NCBI GenBank assembly: GCA_015064155.1
Contig: SVST01000021.1
Location: forward strand, 1 to 41,880
DNA length: 41,880 bases
Direction: 5' to 3'
Source: Oscillospiraceae bacterium
Lineage (GTDB): Bacteria > Bacillota > Clostridia > Oscillospirales > CAG-272
Every line of letters starts with the position of its first letter. Position 1 is the first letter of the stretch. The notes beneath the pieces were generated by a model. The model searched no databases. It was given only the letters and a program-made list of their open reading frames with translations, and had not been told where the DNA came from. A program made the translations under genes and the position numbers. Below are positions 1-7,453 of the stretch, piece after piece.

Positions 1-193
1 ATGAACGTATCCAACTCAAAACAAAACTGACACCACTCGAAAAGCGATGTCAGTTCGTTGCTTAATTTTTAATATTTTCTACCATAGGGGTGTTTTTTGT
101 ACTGTCCGCACAATTTGGGGCAGTTCAGTTTTTGAAGAGGGGTATGGGGAGAAACTTTTTAAAAAAAGTTTCTCCCCATAAAAACATATTCCC
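1..193. other. Left-edge non-coding stretch
   Basis: I see no gene here. An inverted repeat, AACTGACA at 25-32 and TGTCAGTT at 48-55, is followed by a T-rich stretch (61-80) and could be the terminator of a gene lying left of the window. Around 100-130 a tract reading CTGTCCGCAC then GGGGCAGTTCAG has the look of a transposon-end remnant, but no transposase is present to support it. The hairpin at 144-179 belongs to the dispersed repeat family described elsewhere. Confidence 0.35.
130..180. repeat. Mosaic-repeat hairpin module (single copy)
   Basis: A long palindrome at 144-179 (ATGGGGAGAAAC ... GTTTCTCCCCAT) has an AT-rich centre and is preceded by the family flank TTTTTGAAGAGGGGT. It is the same outer hairpin found at 2467, 7488, 11623, 15305 and 24321. 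It lies 15 bp beyond the stop codon of the minus-strand aminotransferase, so it may protect or end that transcript, but no clear T-run follows the stem. Confidence 0.75.
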
Positions 194-1357
194 TTATTTT
201 CCCAAGAATTTAGCGATACGGGAGAGGGCTTCGGTGATATGCTCGGTGGAGTAGCAATAGGAGGCGCGGATAAAGCCTTCGCCGCCCTTGCCGAAGGCGG
301 TACCGGGGACGACGGCGACCTTTTGCGCGTAGAGCAGCTTTTCGCAGAATTCGTCGGAGGTCATACCGGTGGATTGAATGGAGGGGAAGGCATAGAATGC
401 GCCCAGGGGTTCGCGGCAGGAAAGTCCGAGCTTGTTAAAGCCTGCGACGATAAGTCGGCGGCGCATGTCGTATTCCTCCAGCATTGCCGACACGGCGGCG
501 TCCCCGTTTCGGAGTGCTTCGATTGCGGCATACTGCGCGGTGGTGGGAGCACTCATAATGGCGAACTGATGGATCTTGACGATCTGTGCCAAGATCTCGG
601 CAGGTCCGCAGGCATAGCCAAGCCGCCAACCGGTCATGGAAAAGGTTTTGGAAAAGCCGTTGATCACCACAGTGCGATCTTTCATGCCGTCGATGGCGGC
701 AATTGACACGTGACGCTCCCCGTTAAAGGTCAATTCGGCATAGATTTCGTCGGACAGTACCACGATATCGGTGTTCTGCAGAACCTCGGCGATCGCTTCC
801 AGATCGGAGCGATCCATAATCGCGCCGGTGGGGTTGCAGGGATAGGGGAGGATCAAGGCTTTGGTGCGCGGTGTAATGGCGGCGCGCAGCTGCAGGGGGG
901 TCAATTTGAAGCTGTTTTCGGCAAGCGTTTCGATGATGACGGGCTTACCGCCTGCCAGGGAAACGATGGGCTCGTAGCAAACGTAGCTGGGCTGCGGGAT
1001 GATGATCTCGTCCCCGGGATCGGTAATGGCGCGGATTGCCGCGTCGATTGCCTCGGAGCCGCCAACGGTGACCACAACGTCGGTTGCGGGGTCGTAGGAA
1101 ATCCCGTATTTTCGCTCGGTATAGCGGCAGATTTCGCGGCGGAGCGCATCCAAGCCGCGGTTGGAGGTGTAACGGGTCTTACCGCTTTCCAGCGAGAGAA
1201 TGCCCGCTTTTCGGATCTCCCACGGGGTGGGGAAGTCGGGCTCGCCCACACCCAGGGAGATGACGTTCTCCATGGATTCGGCAATGTCGAAATACTTACG
1301 AATGCCCGAGGGCTTGATGGCAAGCGCGGTTTTGGAAAGAATCTTTTCGTAATTCAT
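194..1357 (-). CDS. Class I/II PLP-dependent aminotransferase (PatA/AspC-like)
   Basis: The product is 387 residues, a full-length fold-type I aminotransferase. It has the N-terminal SLGVGEPDF, the substrate/cofactor motif PYPCNPTGA, the D-E-I-Y stretch and the Schiff-base lysine K237 in FSKTFSMTGWRLGY. The C-terminal arginine that binds the substrate carboxylate is present in FIRASYC. It would transfer amino groups between amino acids and 2-oxo acids in the cytoplasm; the exact substrate cannot be read from sequence. The start is taken as ATG at 1357, whose A is shared with the TGA of the upstream Lrp-type regulator (TGATG); a GTG at 1360 is the alternative. Translational coupling to that regulator suggests amino-acid-responsive control of the pair. 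Confidence 0.93.
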   Translation of the reverse strand: MNYEKILSKTALAIKPSGIRKYFDIAESMENVISLGVGEPDFPTPWEIRKAGILSLESGKTRYTSNRGLDALRREICRYTERKYGISYDPATDVVVTVGGSEAIDAAIRAITDPGDEIIIPQPSYVCYEPIVSLAGGKPVIIETLAENSFKLTPLQLRAAITPRTKALILPYPCNPTGAIMDRSDLEAIAEVLQNTDIVVLSDEIYAELTFNGERHVSIAAIDGMKDRTVVINGFSKTFSMTGWRLGYACGPAEILAQIVKIHQFAIMSAPTTAQYAAIEALRNGDAAVSAMLEEYDMRRRLIVAGFNKLGLSCREPLGAFYAFPSIQSTGMTSDEFCEKLLYAQKVAVVPGTAFGKGGEGFIRASYCYSTEHITEALSRIAKFLGK

Positions 1358-1839
1358 CACAGTGAATAGCTCCCACGCTCGTCCTTACCCGAGCCGAGCA
1401 GGGCAACGTCCAGCTCCTTATAGCGGCGCAGTACGAAATGGGTGGCGGTGGAGGTGACCGATTCGATCGTGGAAAGCTCCTTTGCCACGAATTGCGCAAC
1501 CTCCTGGAAGGTTTTGCCCTTGACCACGACGTTCAGATCGTAAACGCCCGACATGAGGTATACCGACTCTACCTCGGGATATTGCATGATTTTGGAGGCG
1601 ACCTCCTCAAAGCCAAAGCCCGCCTTGGGGGTAACCTTCAATTCGATAATCGCGGAAACGTACGCCGAATCAAGGCGGTCCCAGTCGATCACTGCCTTGT
1701 AGCCGCGGATGATTCCCTCACGCTCCATGTCGGCAATCTCGGCTTTCACCTCGTCCTCGGTGATGCCAAGCATCACGGCAAGGTTTTCGGTGCTCGTGCG
1801 CGAGTCCTTTGCCAACAGCTTCAAAAGTTTTACGTTCAT
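1357..1839 (-). CDS. Lrp/AsnC family transcriptional regulator
   Basis: This 160-residue protein has the usual family layout. An N-terminal winged helix-turn-helix occupies about residues 1-55 (ENLAVMLGITEDEV then EREGIIRGYKAVID). A C-terminal RAM ligand-binding/oligomerisation domain with the VYLMSGVYDLNVVVKG core covers about 65-145. Family members form dimers to octamers and sense amino acids. Its stop codon overlaps the start of the aminotransferase, so it probably regulates that gene and itself; the effector is unknown. A ribosome binding site GAAAGGAG precedes the ATG. It lies 39 bp downstream of the cyclophilin gene and may be cotranscribed with it. Confidence 0.93.
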   Translation of the reverse strand: MNVKLLKLLAKDSRTSTENLAVMLGITEDEVKAEIADMEREGIIRGYKAVIDWDRLDSAYVSAIIELKVTPKAGFGFEEVASKIMQYPEVESVYLMSGVYDLNVVVKGKTFQEVAQFVAKELSTIESVTSTATHFVLRRYKELDVALLGSGKDERGSYSL

Positions 1840-1878
1840 TGGAAAAGCTCCTTTCTGGATGGTACGGCGGACGCGTGT

Positions 1879-2382
1879 TTATTGCTCGATGATTTCAATT
1901 TTCTCAATCACAACGGGGGTCTTGGGTACGTCGTCGTACCAGCCCATGCGACCCGTTTTGACGTCGGCAATTTTATCCAGCACGTCAAAGCCGTCGGTCA
2001 GCTTGCCAAAGCCTGCGTACTGTGCATCCAGGTGCGGCGCGTCCTTGTGCATGACGAAGAATTGAGAGGATGCCGAGTTGGGGTCCTGCGTGCGAGCCAT
2101 CGACAAAACGCCGCGCGTGTGACGCAGATCGTTGTCCATAAAGCCGTTGGCCAAAAATTCGCCGCGGATCGGCTCTGCCTCGATTTGCGTGAAGCTTTCG
2201 TCAAAGCCGCCGCCCTGAATCATAAAGCCCTTGATGACGCGGTGGAAAATCATGCCGCTAAAGAAGTCCTTTTCGATTAAAGAAAGAAAGTTGGCAACGG
2301 TTTTGGGTGCCTTTTCGGGATACAGCTCGGCGGTCATAACGCCGTAGTCGCGTACGGTAATTTGAATTTTCGGATGTTTCAT
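1879..2382 (-). CDS. Cyclophilin-type peptidyl-prolyl cis-trans isomerase
   Basis: The product is a 167-residue single-domain cyclophilin. Visible family features are FHRVIKGFMIQGG (catalytic Arg and Phe), the core RGVLSMART, SASSQFFVMHKDAP, and YAGFGKLTDGFDVLDKI. There is no signal peptide or lipobox, so it is cytoplasmic. It catalyses proline isomerisation during protein folding. It is the first gene of a minus-strand run with the Lrp regulator and aminotransferase, driven by a clear SigA-type promoter at 2421-2449. The link to amino-acid metabolism is probably only positional. Confidence 0.95.
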   Translation of the reverse strand: MKHPKIQITVRDYGVMTAELYPEKAPKTVANFLSLIEKDFFSGMIFHRVIKGFMIQGGGFDESFTQIEAEPIRGEFLANGFMDNDLRHTRGVLSMARTQDPNSASSQFFVMHKDAPHLDAQYAGFGKLTDGFDVLDKIADVKTGRMGWYDDVPKTPVVIEKIEIIEQ

Positions 2383-2420
2383 GGTTTGTTCCTTTCGTGT
2401 GGTTTTTATCTTTCCCCCCT

Positions 2421-2449
2421 ATTGTACCATTTTTTCGCGCGTTTGTCAA
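2421..2449 (-). promoter_or_regulatory. SigA-type promoter for the cyclophilin-lrp-aminotransferase run
   Basis: On the minus strand TTGACA (2449-2444) and TACAAT (2426-2421) are separated by exactly 17 bp. The -10 box lies about 40 bp upstream of the cyclophilin ATG. The -35 box directly abuts the repeat cluster that begins near 2450. Confidence 0.85.
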
Positions 2450-2830
2450 TTGTGGGGAGGCTTTTTGTGGGGAGGAACTTTTTTCAAAAAGTTCCTCCCC
2501 ACACCCCTCTTCAAAAACTTTCACAGCATTTTATTTTTTTCTTGGGAAAACTTTTGAAAAAGTTTTCCCAAACCCTTTCAAAACTTTCACAGCATTTTTT
2601 ATTGCGTGAGAGTTTTTATTTTTTTGTGTCGGACGTACGGTACTGCCGACAGTTTTCAGGTGCCACCACCCTGAAAACTCTGGCGAGGAAGCAACACTCT
2701 TTGGGGTATTTCTGTAGGGACCGGCGTCCTCGACGGTCCGTGGCAAATACTTGGTATTGCCGAAAAGTAGGGACGACCATCGGTCGTCCGCTGGAGAGTG
2801 TAGACCAAAGCAAGTGTAATTATCAAAATA
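2450..2830. repeat. Mosaic intergenic repeat cluster 1
   Basis: This gap between divergent genes holds several modules in series. Two outer hairpins lie at 2467-2502 and 2542-2572 (GGGGAGGAAC and TTGGGAAAAC stems). The CTTTCACAGCATTTT module follows each of them. A perfect 10-bp stem, AGTTTTCAGG (2651-2660) with CCTGAAAACT (2670-2679), encloses the loop TGCCACCAC. A nested palindrome has arms ACACTCT (2694-2700) / AGAGTGT (2795-2801) and GTATTT (2706-2711) / AAATAC (2745-2750). It contains two smaller hairpins, GGACCG...CGGTCC (2718-2739) and GGACGACC-ATC-GGTCGTCC (2771-2789). No gene is present. Confidence 0.85.
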
Positions 2831-2838
2831 ATGAAAAC

Positions 2839-3010
2839 AACCCCTCCGACACGGCAAGCCGTGCCAATTTGCTTGCAAATTTTCTCCCACTTACACAGGG
2901 GAGGCTTTCAAAAATCATTCGCCTCGGAAATACAGTTGTTTTAGCGCAAAGAACTTTTTTAGGCTCTCTTGTGTAAAGGGAGCTGTCACCGTAGGTGACT
3001 GAGGGATTGT
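2839..3010. repeat. Second-family repeat, two monomers with ends facing inward
   Basis: The left monomer (2839-2905) reads AACCCCTCC, then the hairpins CACGGC-AA-GCCGTG (2850-2863) and AATTTGC-TT-GCAAATT (2866-2881), then ACACAGGGGAGGC. The right monomer (2962-3010) reads GGCTCTCTTGTGTAA, then GTCACC-GTA-GGTGAC (2985-2999), then TGAGGGATTGT. Both share the frame (G)GCTCYCYTGTGTAA...GAGGGRTTGT around different internal hairpins. The same two monomer types occur at 26360-26500 in the opposite arrangement. The 56-bp spacer between them shows nothing recognisable. Confidence 0.8.
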
Positions 3011-3085
3011 TCTTTGTACAATGTGCGATTGCATACACTTTTGTCTACAGCCACAAAATAAAAAACAAAAAAATCCGAAAGAAAA

Positions 3086-3114
3086 TTGACAGAATCTCCC
3101 AAAGGGTGTATAAT
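3086..3114 (+). promoter_or_regulatory. SigA-type promoter for the MBL-GDPD and maf genes
   Basis: TTGACA (3086-3091) and TATAAT (3109-3114) both match consensus, with a 17-bp spacer. The -10 box is 41 bp upstream of the ATG at 3156, and a GGAGGAG ribosome binding site sits at 3144-3150. Confidence 0.9.
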
Positions 3115-3155
3115 AGAGGTGAAATAAAGAAGATTGTACGATTGGAGGAGCTTTG

Positions 3156-4616
3156 ATGGAAAGGGAAGAGAAATATATTGCGCCGTTTCGGATGCTGGAG
3201 AACTTGTATTTTGTGGGGACGTATGCTGCGTCGTCGCACCTGATCGACACGGGTGCGGGACTCATTCTGATCGACACGGGCTACGAGCACAATGCCGAAA
3301 CCGTTGTGGAAAATATGAAGACGCTCGGCTTTGATATTGCCGACGTCAAGCTGATTTTGCACTCGCACGGTCACTACGACCACACCGATGCGACGCAGCA
3401 TTTGCTTCCTCTGTGCCATGCCAAGACCTATCTTGGGCGCGAGGATCTGCGGTACATCCGAGGCTTTGAGCCCGATGAATATTACACCGACGGTCAGGTG
3501 ATCCGTCTTGGAAACACCGAAATCACTTGTCTGCACACCCCGGGTCACACCAACGGAACCTACTCCTTTTTCTGGGAGATTCTCTACGAGGGAAAAACGC
3601 TCCGTGCGGGAATGTTCGGCGGTGCGGGCTACAACCAGCTCAAAAAATCCTATCTGGATCCGCGCGGTCTTTACTATTTCCAGCGTGGGGACTATCTCTC
3701 TTCGGTCGAACGGCTGAAGCACGAGCAGGTGGACGTATTCGTCGGCAATCACTCGTGGAACAACAAGACGATGGAAAAGGCACAGGTTTTGCGTGAAACG
3801 GGAGAAAATCTCTTCATCGACCAAGAGGCTTGGGGGAAGTTTCTCAACCGTTGTGCGCGCAAATTGAAGGAAGTCATTCACACCGAAAGCCGCGAGCTGT
3901 TTGTCAACTACGCGCACAGAGGGGCATCGGAATATTGTCCCGAAAACACGCTGATGTCCTTTTATACGGGGCTTTTCATGGGAGCCAACGGCATTGAAAC
4001 CGACGTGCGTGCGACAAAGGACGGCGTGCTTGTGCTGTTCCACGACGACACGCTTGAGCGCGTGACGGGAGAAGCGGGCGGCGTTTGTGACTACACGTGG
4101 GAGGAATTGCAAGCGTTTACGGTCAAAAAGAACGGCTTGTGCGATAAGATCGTTTCGCTGGAGGACTTTTTAAAGCATTTTTCTTTCCGCGAGCTGACCT
4201 TTGCCATTGAGCTCAAGGCGGAGGGCGTTGCCGCAGGTGTGGCAGAGCTTTTGCGCAAGTACGATATGAAAGGCAAGACCGTGGTGACCTCGTTCCGGTT
4301 GGACTACCTGAGGGAGTTCCACGCAGCAGCACCCGAGTTCAAGCTGGGGTACCTGACAAAAGAGGTGACCGACGAGCTGCTTTTGGAGTTAAAGGAGCTT
4401 GGCATCGACGAGCTGTGTCCCCGCGCGGAGTACGGAGCGATGGGCGAATGCATTGACGCATGGCACGCTCTCGGCTTCCGCGTGCGTATGTGGGGCGTGA
4501 AAAACGAGGAGCTGATGCGCGGCACGTACGATGCGGGGGCAGACGGAATGACCGTCAATTTCCCCGATCAATTGCGTGCGTATATCGAAGAATGCACGAA
4601 TCGGGAGGACGTATGA
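3156..4616 (+). CDS. Metallo-beta-lactamase-fold hydrolase fused to glycerophosphodiester phosphodiesterase
   Basis: This is one uninterrupted 486-residue reading frame with two complete enzyme domains. Residues about 1-245 form a metallo-beta-lactamase-fold hydrolase with the metal motif HSHGHYDH (69-76), a later HTPGHTNGTYSF histidine and GNHSWNN. Residues about 250-480 form a glycerophosphodiester phosphodiesterase (GDPD) TIM barrel with YAHRGA (catalytic H254, R255), PENT, GIETDVRATKDG and FHDDTLERVTG. GDPDs release an alcohol and glycerol 3-phosphate from glycerophosphodiesters; the partner domain's substrate is unknown. There is no signal peptide, so it is cytoplasmic. The start is ATG 3156 with GGAGGAG in front. 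Its TGA overlaps the maf start (ATGA), implying coupling. The fusion itself is the oddity. Confidence 0.9.
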   Translation: MEREEKYIAPFRMLENLYFVGTYAASSHLIDTGAGLILIDTGYEHNAETVVENMKTLGFDIADVKLILHSHGHYDHTDATQHLLPLCHAKTYLGREDLRYIRGFEPDEYYTDGQVIRLGNTEITCLHTPGHTNGTYSFFWEILYEGKTLRAGMFGGAGYNQLKKSYLDPRGLYYFQRGDYLSSVERLKHEQVDVFVGNHSWNNKTMEKAQVLRETGENLFIDQEAWGKFLNRCARKLKEVIHTESRELFVNYAHRGASEYCPENTLMSFYTGLFMGANGIETDVRATKDGVLVLFHDDTLERVTGEAGGVCDYTWEELQAFTVKKNGLCDKIVSLEDFLKHFSFRELTFAIELKAEGVAAGVAELLRKYDMKGKTVVTSFRLDYLREFHAAAPEFKLGYLTKEVTDELLLELKELGIDELCPRAEYGAMGECIDAWHALGFRVRMWGVKNEELMRGTYDAGADGMTVNFPDQLRAYIEECTNREDV

Positions 4617-5266
4617 GCAAATCGGATGAAATCTTGATCGGCTCGTCGGATGCCAAGACGTTCGCACACGGCGAACGAAAAAAGCTGATTTTGGCTTCTC
4701 AATCTCCGCGCAGACGCGAAATTTTGGAAAATTTAGGCGTGAAATTTGAGGTTGTGGTGGCGGACACCGACGAATCGAGTGACGAGCGCGACCCTCGACG
4801 CTTGGTTCGGACGCTATCGCAAAGAAAGGCTTTGGCGGTGCGAGATGCACTGCTGGCAGAGGGACGCGACCTTTCGGACACGGTGATTCTTGCCTCGGAC
4901 ACGGTGGTGTCGGTGGACGGAGAGATCCTGGGAAAGCCGCGCGACGCAGAGGATGCCAAGCGGATGCTTCGTCTTTTGTCGGGCAGACGGCACGAGGTGA
5001 TCAGCGGGATTGCTCTGGTGTGCGGCGAGGTGCAGGACGCTGCTTATGAAGTGACCGAGGTGGAGTTTGACGAAATGGACGAGGAAACCGTGGAGTATTA
5101 CGTTCGCGTTGCCCGTCCCTTTGACAAAGCGGGAGCTTACGCCATTCAAGGACTTGCTTCTGCATGGATTCGCGGCATTCACGGGGACTACTTCAACGTG
5201 GTGGGACTTCCCGTTCATCGGTTGAATTGTCTGTATCGGTCGCTGTTTGATGAAAAAATTTTTTGA
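4613..5266 (+). CDS. maf: Maf family nucleoside triphosphate pyrophosphatase
   Basis: The product is 217 residues. After a roughly 23-residue N-terminal extension it has the Maf motif LILASQSPRRREIL, then VILASDTVVSVDG with the catalytic-base region, GKPRDAEDAKRML, SGRRHEVISG, and the C-terminal DKAGAYAIQG...GDYFNVVGLPV. Maf proteins hydrolyse dTTP/UTP or modified nucleotides to monophosphates and act as house-cleaning enzymes; in Bacillus maf lies near shape and division genes, and here mreB follows within 100 bp. The start is ATG 4613, overlapping the previous stop by 4 bp. An upstream in-frame start at 4460 is rejected because it would lie deep inside the GDPD domain. Confidence 0.93.
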   Translation: MSKSDEILIGSSDAKTFAHGERKKLILASQSPRRREILENLGVKFEVVVADTDESSDERDPRRLVRTLSQRKALAVRDALLAEGRDLSDTVILASDTVVSVDGEILGKPRDAEDAKRMLRLLSGRRHEVISGIALVCGEVQDAAYEVTEVEFDEMDEETVEYYVRVARPFDKAGAYAIQGLASAWIRGIHGDYFNVVGLPVHRLNCLYRSLFDEKIF

Positions 5267-5293
5267 AAAGACGTAAAAAATCCAAAAAGCCTA

Positions 5294-5322
5294 TAGGCAA
5301 ACCGAATTTTTTATGTTATAAT
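5294..5322 (+). promoter_or_regulatory. Extended -10 promoter for mreB
   Basis: TGTTATAAT (5314-5322) is an extended -10 element with a perfect TATAAT. The -35 position (about 5294-5299, TAGGCA) is a poor match, as is common for extended -10 promoters. The ribosome binding site GAAAGGAGA follows and the ATG is at 5360. Confidence 0.6.
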
Positions 5323-5359
5323 ATTTCTGAAGTCTATTATTCTTGAAAGGAGAGCGCGT

Positions 5360-6373
5360 ATGGCAAAGCAGATCGGTATCGATTTGGGGACCTCGACCAC
5401 CAGTATTTTCCGCGATAAAAAGATCGTTTTCCGCGCGCCCTCCGTCGTCAGCATCGACCGCCTGACCCGTGAGGTCATTGCCTCGGGCAAAATGGCGAAG
5501 CGGATGATCGGCAAAACGCCCGGGAACATCCTGGCTTTGCGACCGCTTCAGAACGGCGTGATCACCGACCTTGAGGTGACCTCCCTGATGCTGCACGACT
5601 TTTTCGTTCGCTTGGACATGACCTCGGTATTCAACCGTCCGTCGGCTTTGGTCAGCATCCCTTACGGGGTGACCGAGGTAGAACGGCGCGCGGTGGAGGA
5701 TGCCGTTTTTGAGGCGGGCGCGAAAAACGTGGGTCTGATCGACGAGCCGATTGCCGCGGCGGTCGGTGCGGGGATTCAGGTTTCCAAGGCGCGCGGTGCC
5801 ATGCTGGTTGACCTTGGCGGCGGTGTATCCGAGGCGGCGGTGATCAGCCTTGGCGGTGTGGTAAAGTCCAACTCTCTTCGCACGGCGGGGGACGAATTGG
5901 ATCTTGCCATCATCAACTATCTCAAAGCAACCCGAAACATTTTGATCGGAGAGATTACCGCAGAAACCCTGAAGCTGAAGATCGGAACAGCCGTCAGCAC
6001 CATCGACCGAGGCAGCCTGGAGGTTTGCGGTCGCGATCTGCGCACGGGACTTGCCGCAACGGTGGAGGTGACCTCTGCGGAGATCCGCGAAGCCATTCGC
6101 GAGCCGATTTCCGAGATTTTGACCATGGTCAAAATGACGCTGGAGGAAACGCCCCCCGAGCTTTCCGCCGACATTTTTGATTTCGGCATCGTCATGCTGG
6201 GCGGCGGTGCGCTTTTGCCCGGGCTTGACGAAGCCATCCATAAAAAAACGGGACTGCGCGTGATTATTCCGAAGCAGCCGCGTCCGCGCGACTGCGTGTG
6301 CGTGGGTCTTGGGCGGATGCTGCAAAGCACGGGCGGTGACTTTTCGGAGTTCGTCAAATACAAAGTACGGTGA
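5360..6373 (+). CDS. Rod-shape actin homologue MreB/Mbl
   Basis: The 337-residue product is full length for the family. The phosphate-1 loop IGIDLGTSTTSIF, the connect/phosphate-2 region AMLVDLGGGVSEAAVISLGG, the DEPIAAAVGAG stretch and the adenosine motif VMLGGGALLPGLDEAI are all present. MreB polymers form on the inner face of the membrane and guide lateral wall synthesis. mreC and mreD do not follow, so this could be a second paralogue (Mbl- or MreBH-like) rather than the mreBCD copy. A class B penicillin-binding protein lies 1.8 kb downstream, consistent with a wall-elongation neighbourhood. Start ATG 5360 after GAAAGGAGA. Confidence 0.92.
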   Translation: MAKQIGIDLGTSTTSIFRDKKIVFRAPSVVSIDRLTREVIASGKMAKRMIGKTPGNILALRPLQNGVITDLEVTSLMLHDFFVRLDMTSVFNRPSALVSIPYGVTEVERRAVEDAVFEAGAKNVGLIDEPIAAAVGAGIQVSKARGAMLVDLGGGVSEAAVISLGGVVKSNSLRTAGDELDLAIINYLKATRNILIGEITAETLKLKIGTAVSTIDRGSLEVCGRDLRTGLAATVEVTSAEIREAIREPISEILTMVKMTLEETPPELSADIFDFGIVMLGGGALLPGLDEAIHKKTGLRVIIPKQPRPRDCVCVGLGRMLQSTGGDFSEFVKYKVR

Positions 6374-6375
6374 CG

Positions 6376-6434
6376 GTCAAGACAGCGACTTGGACAAGGA
6401 CGGCGGTCGGTTTGTCTTGACTGTCTTTCTTTTT
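6376..6434 (+). terminator. Probable Rho-independent terminator after mreB
   Basis: GTCAAGACA (6376-6384) and TGTCTTGAC (6413-6421) form a perfect 9-bp stem, followed by TGTCTTTCTTTTT. The loop is long (28 nt), so termination may be partial and the CPBP gene 20 bp later may still be read through. Confidence 0.5.
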
Positions 6435-6454
6435 CGATTGTAGGAGGATATGAA

Positions 6455-7453
6455 ATGAACGAGCCAAATCAAACTGCCGATAGGGAAAGCCTCCGTGGGG
6501 AGTATGCCCGACAGATTCTTTCGGTCTGTGCCGGGATTGCCTCCATCGTGCTGTTTACCACGGTGGCACAGCTGCTTTTGATAGAGCTGATCAAAGCGTA
6601 CGCCCCCTCCTTGTTTGCACGGGGGTGGTTTTTGGTGGTGCTTTCGTCGGTTCCCATGTACCTTGTTGCCATGCCGTTGTCGCTCTTCTTTTTCCGTGCG
6701 GGAAAGCCGCTGCCGCCACGCGTCGGCGGCAAGCTTTCGGTTTTGGCTTTTCTGGGACTGTTGGTCATTTGCTTTTCGATCACCGTCGTTGGAAATCTGG
6801 TGTCCAATTTTATCCAAACCGTCATTTCCAAGTTCACGGGTGACCCCGTTGTCAACGAAGTGGGCGTTATGACCATGAACACCCCGTTTTGGGCGAATCT
6901 CCTATTCATGGGAATTTTAGCCCCCATTCTGGAAGAAATTTTTTACCGCAAGCTGGTGATCGACCGTTTGCGCGTGTTTGGCGACCTCCCCGCGGTTCTC
7001 TTGTCGGGGGTTCTGTTCGGGTTGATTCACGGAACGGTCAGCCAGGTTTTCTACGCCATTCTGTTTGGCATTCTTGTGGGGCTTGTATACGTGTATACCG
7101 GAAAGCTTCGTTACGGCATTGCCTTGCACTTGTCCTTGAATCTCTTGGGCGGTGTGTTGTCTACCGAAATCGTGCGCGGCTTGAACGCAAAAGGGCTTGG
7201 CGAGCTTGACGGCGGACAGCTCTATGCGCATCTTGCCGATTACCCTCTGCAGGTCGTACCCTATCTGCTTTACAACTTGTTTATGTGGGCTTGCATCATC
7301 GCAACCCCCGTGGCACTTGCACTCCTTTGGAAATACACGCGCCTGCCCAAATCTCCCTCGCAACCATCCAAAAAATGCATCGCGCGCGCGTTCCTGACCA
7401 ACCCCGCCGCCTGGATCCTTGCCCTCGTTATTATCCTGCTGTTTTGCGCGTAA
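6455..7453 (+). CDS. CPBP (CAAX-like) family intramembrane glutamic endopeptidase
   Basis: The product is 332 residues with about eight hydrophobic segments. The three Abi/CPBP motifs are visible: EEIFYRK (EExxxR), LFGLIHG (FxxxH) and HLSLN (HxxxN). These form the active site of intramembrane proteases related to eukaryotic Rce1; bacterial members process peptides or act in self-immunity, and the substrate here is unknown. The basic C-terminus (KYTRLPKSPSQPSKKC) ends in one more membrane segment. The start is ATG 6455 with TAGGAGGA ahead. It lies downstream of mreB and upstream of repeat cluster 2. Confidence 0.9.
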   Translation: MNEPNQTADRESLRGEYARQILSVCAGIASIVLFTTVAQLLLIELIKAYAPSLFARGWFLVVLSSVPMYLVAMPLSLFFFRAGKPLPPRVGGKLSVLAFLGLLVICFSITVVGNLVSNFIQTVISKFTGDPVVNEVGVMTMNTPFWANLLFMGILAPILEEIFYRKLVIDRLRVFGDLPAVLLSGVLFGLIHGTVSQVFYAILFGILVGLVYVYTGKLRYGIALHLSLNLLGGVLSTEIVRGLNAKGLGELDGGQLYAHLADYPLQVVPYLLYNLFMWACIIATPVALALLWKYTRLPKSPSQPSKKCIARAFLTNPAAWILALVIILLFCA

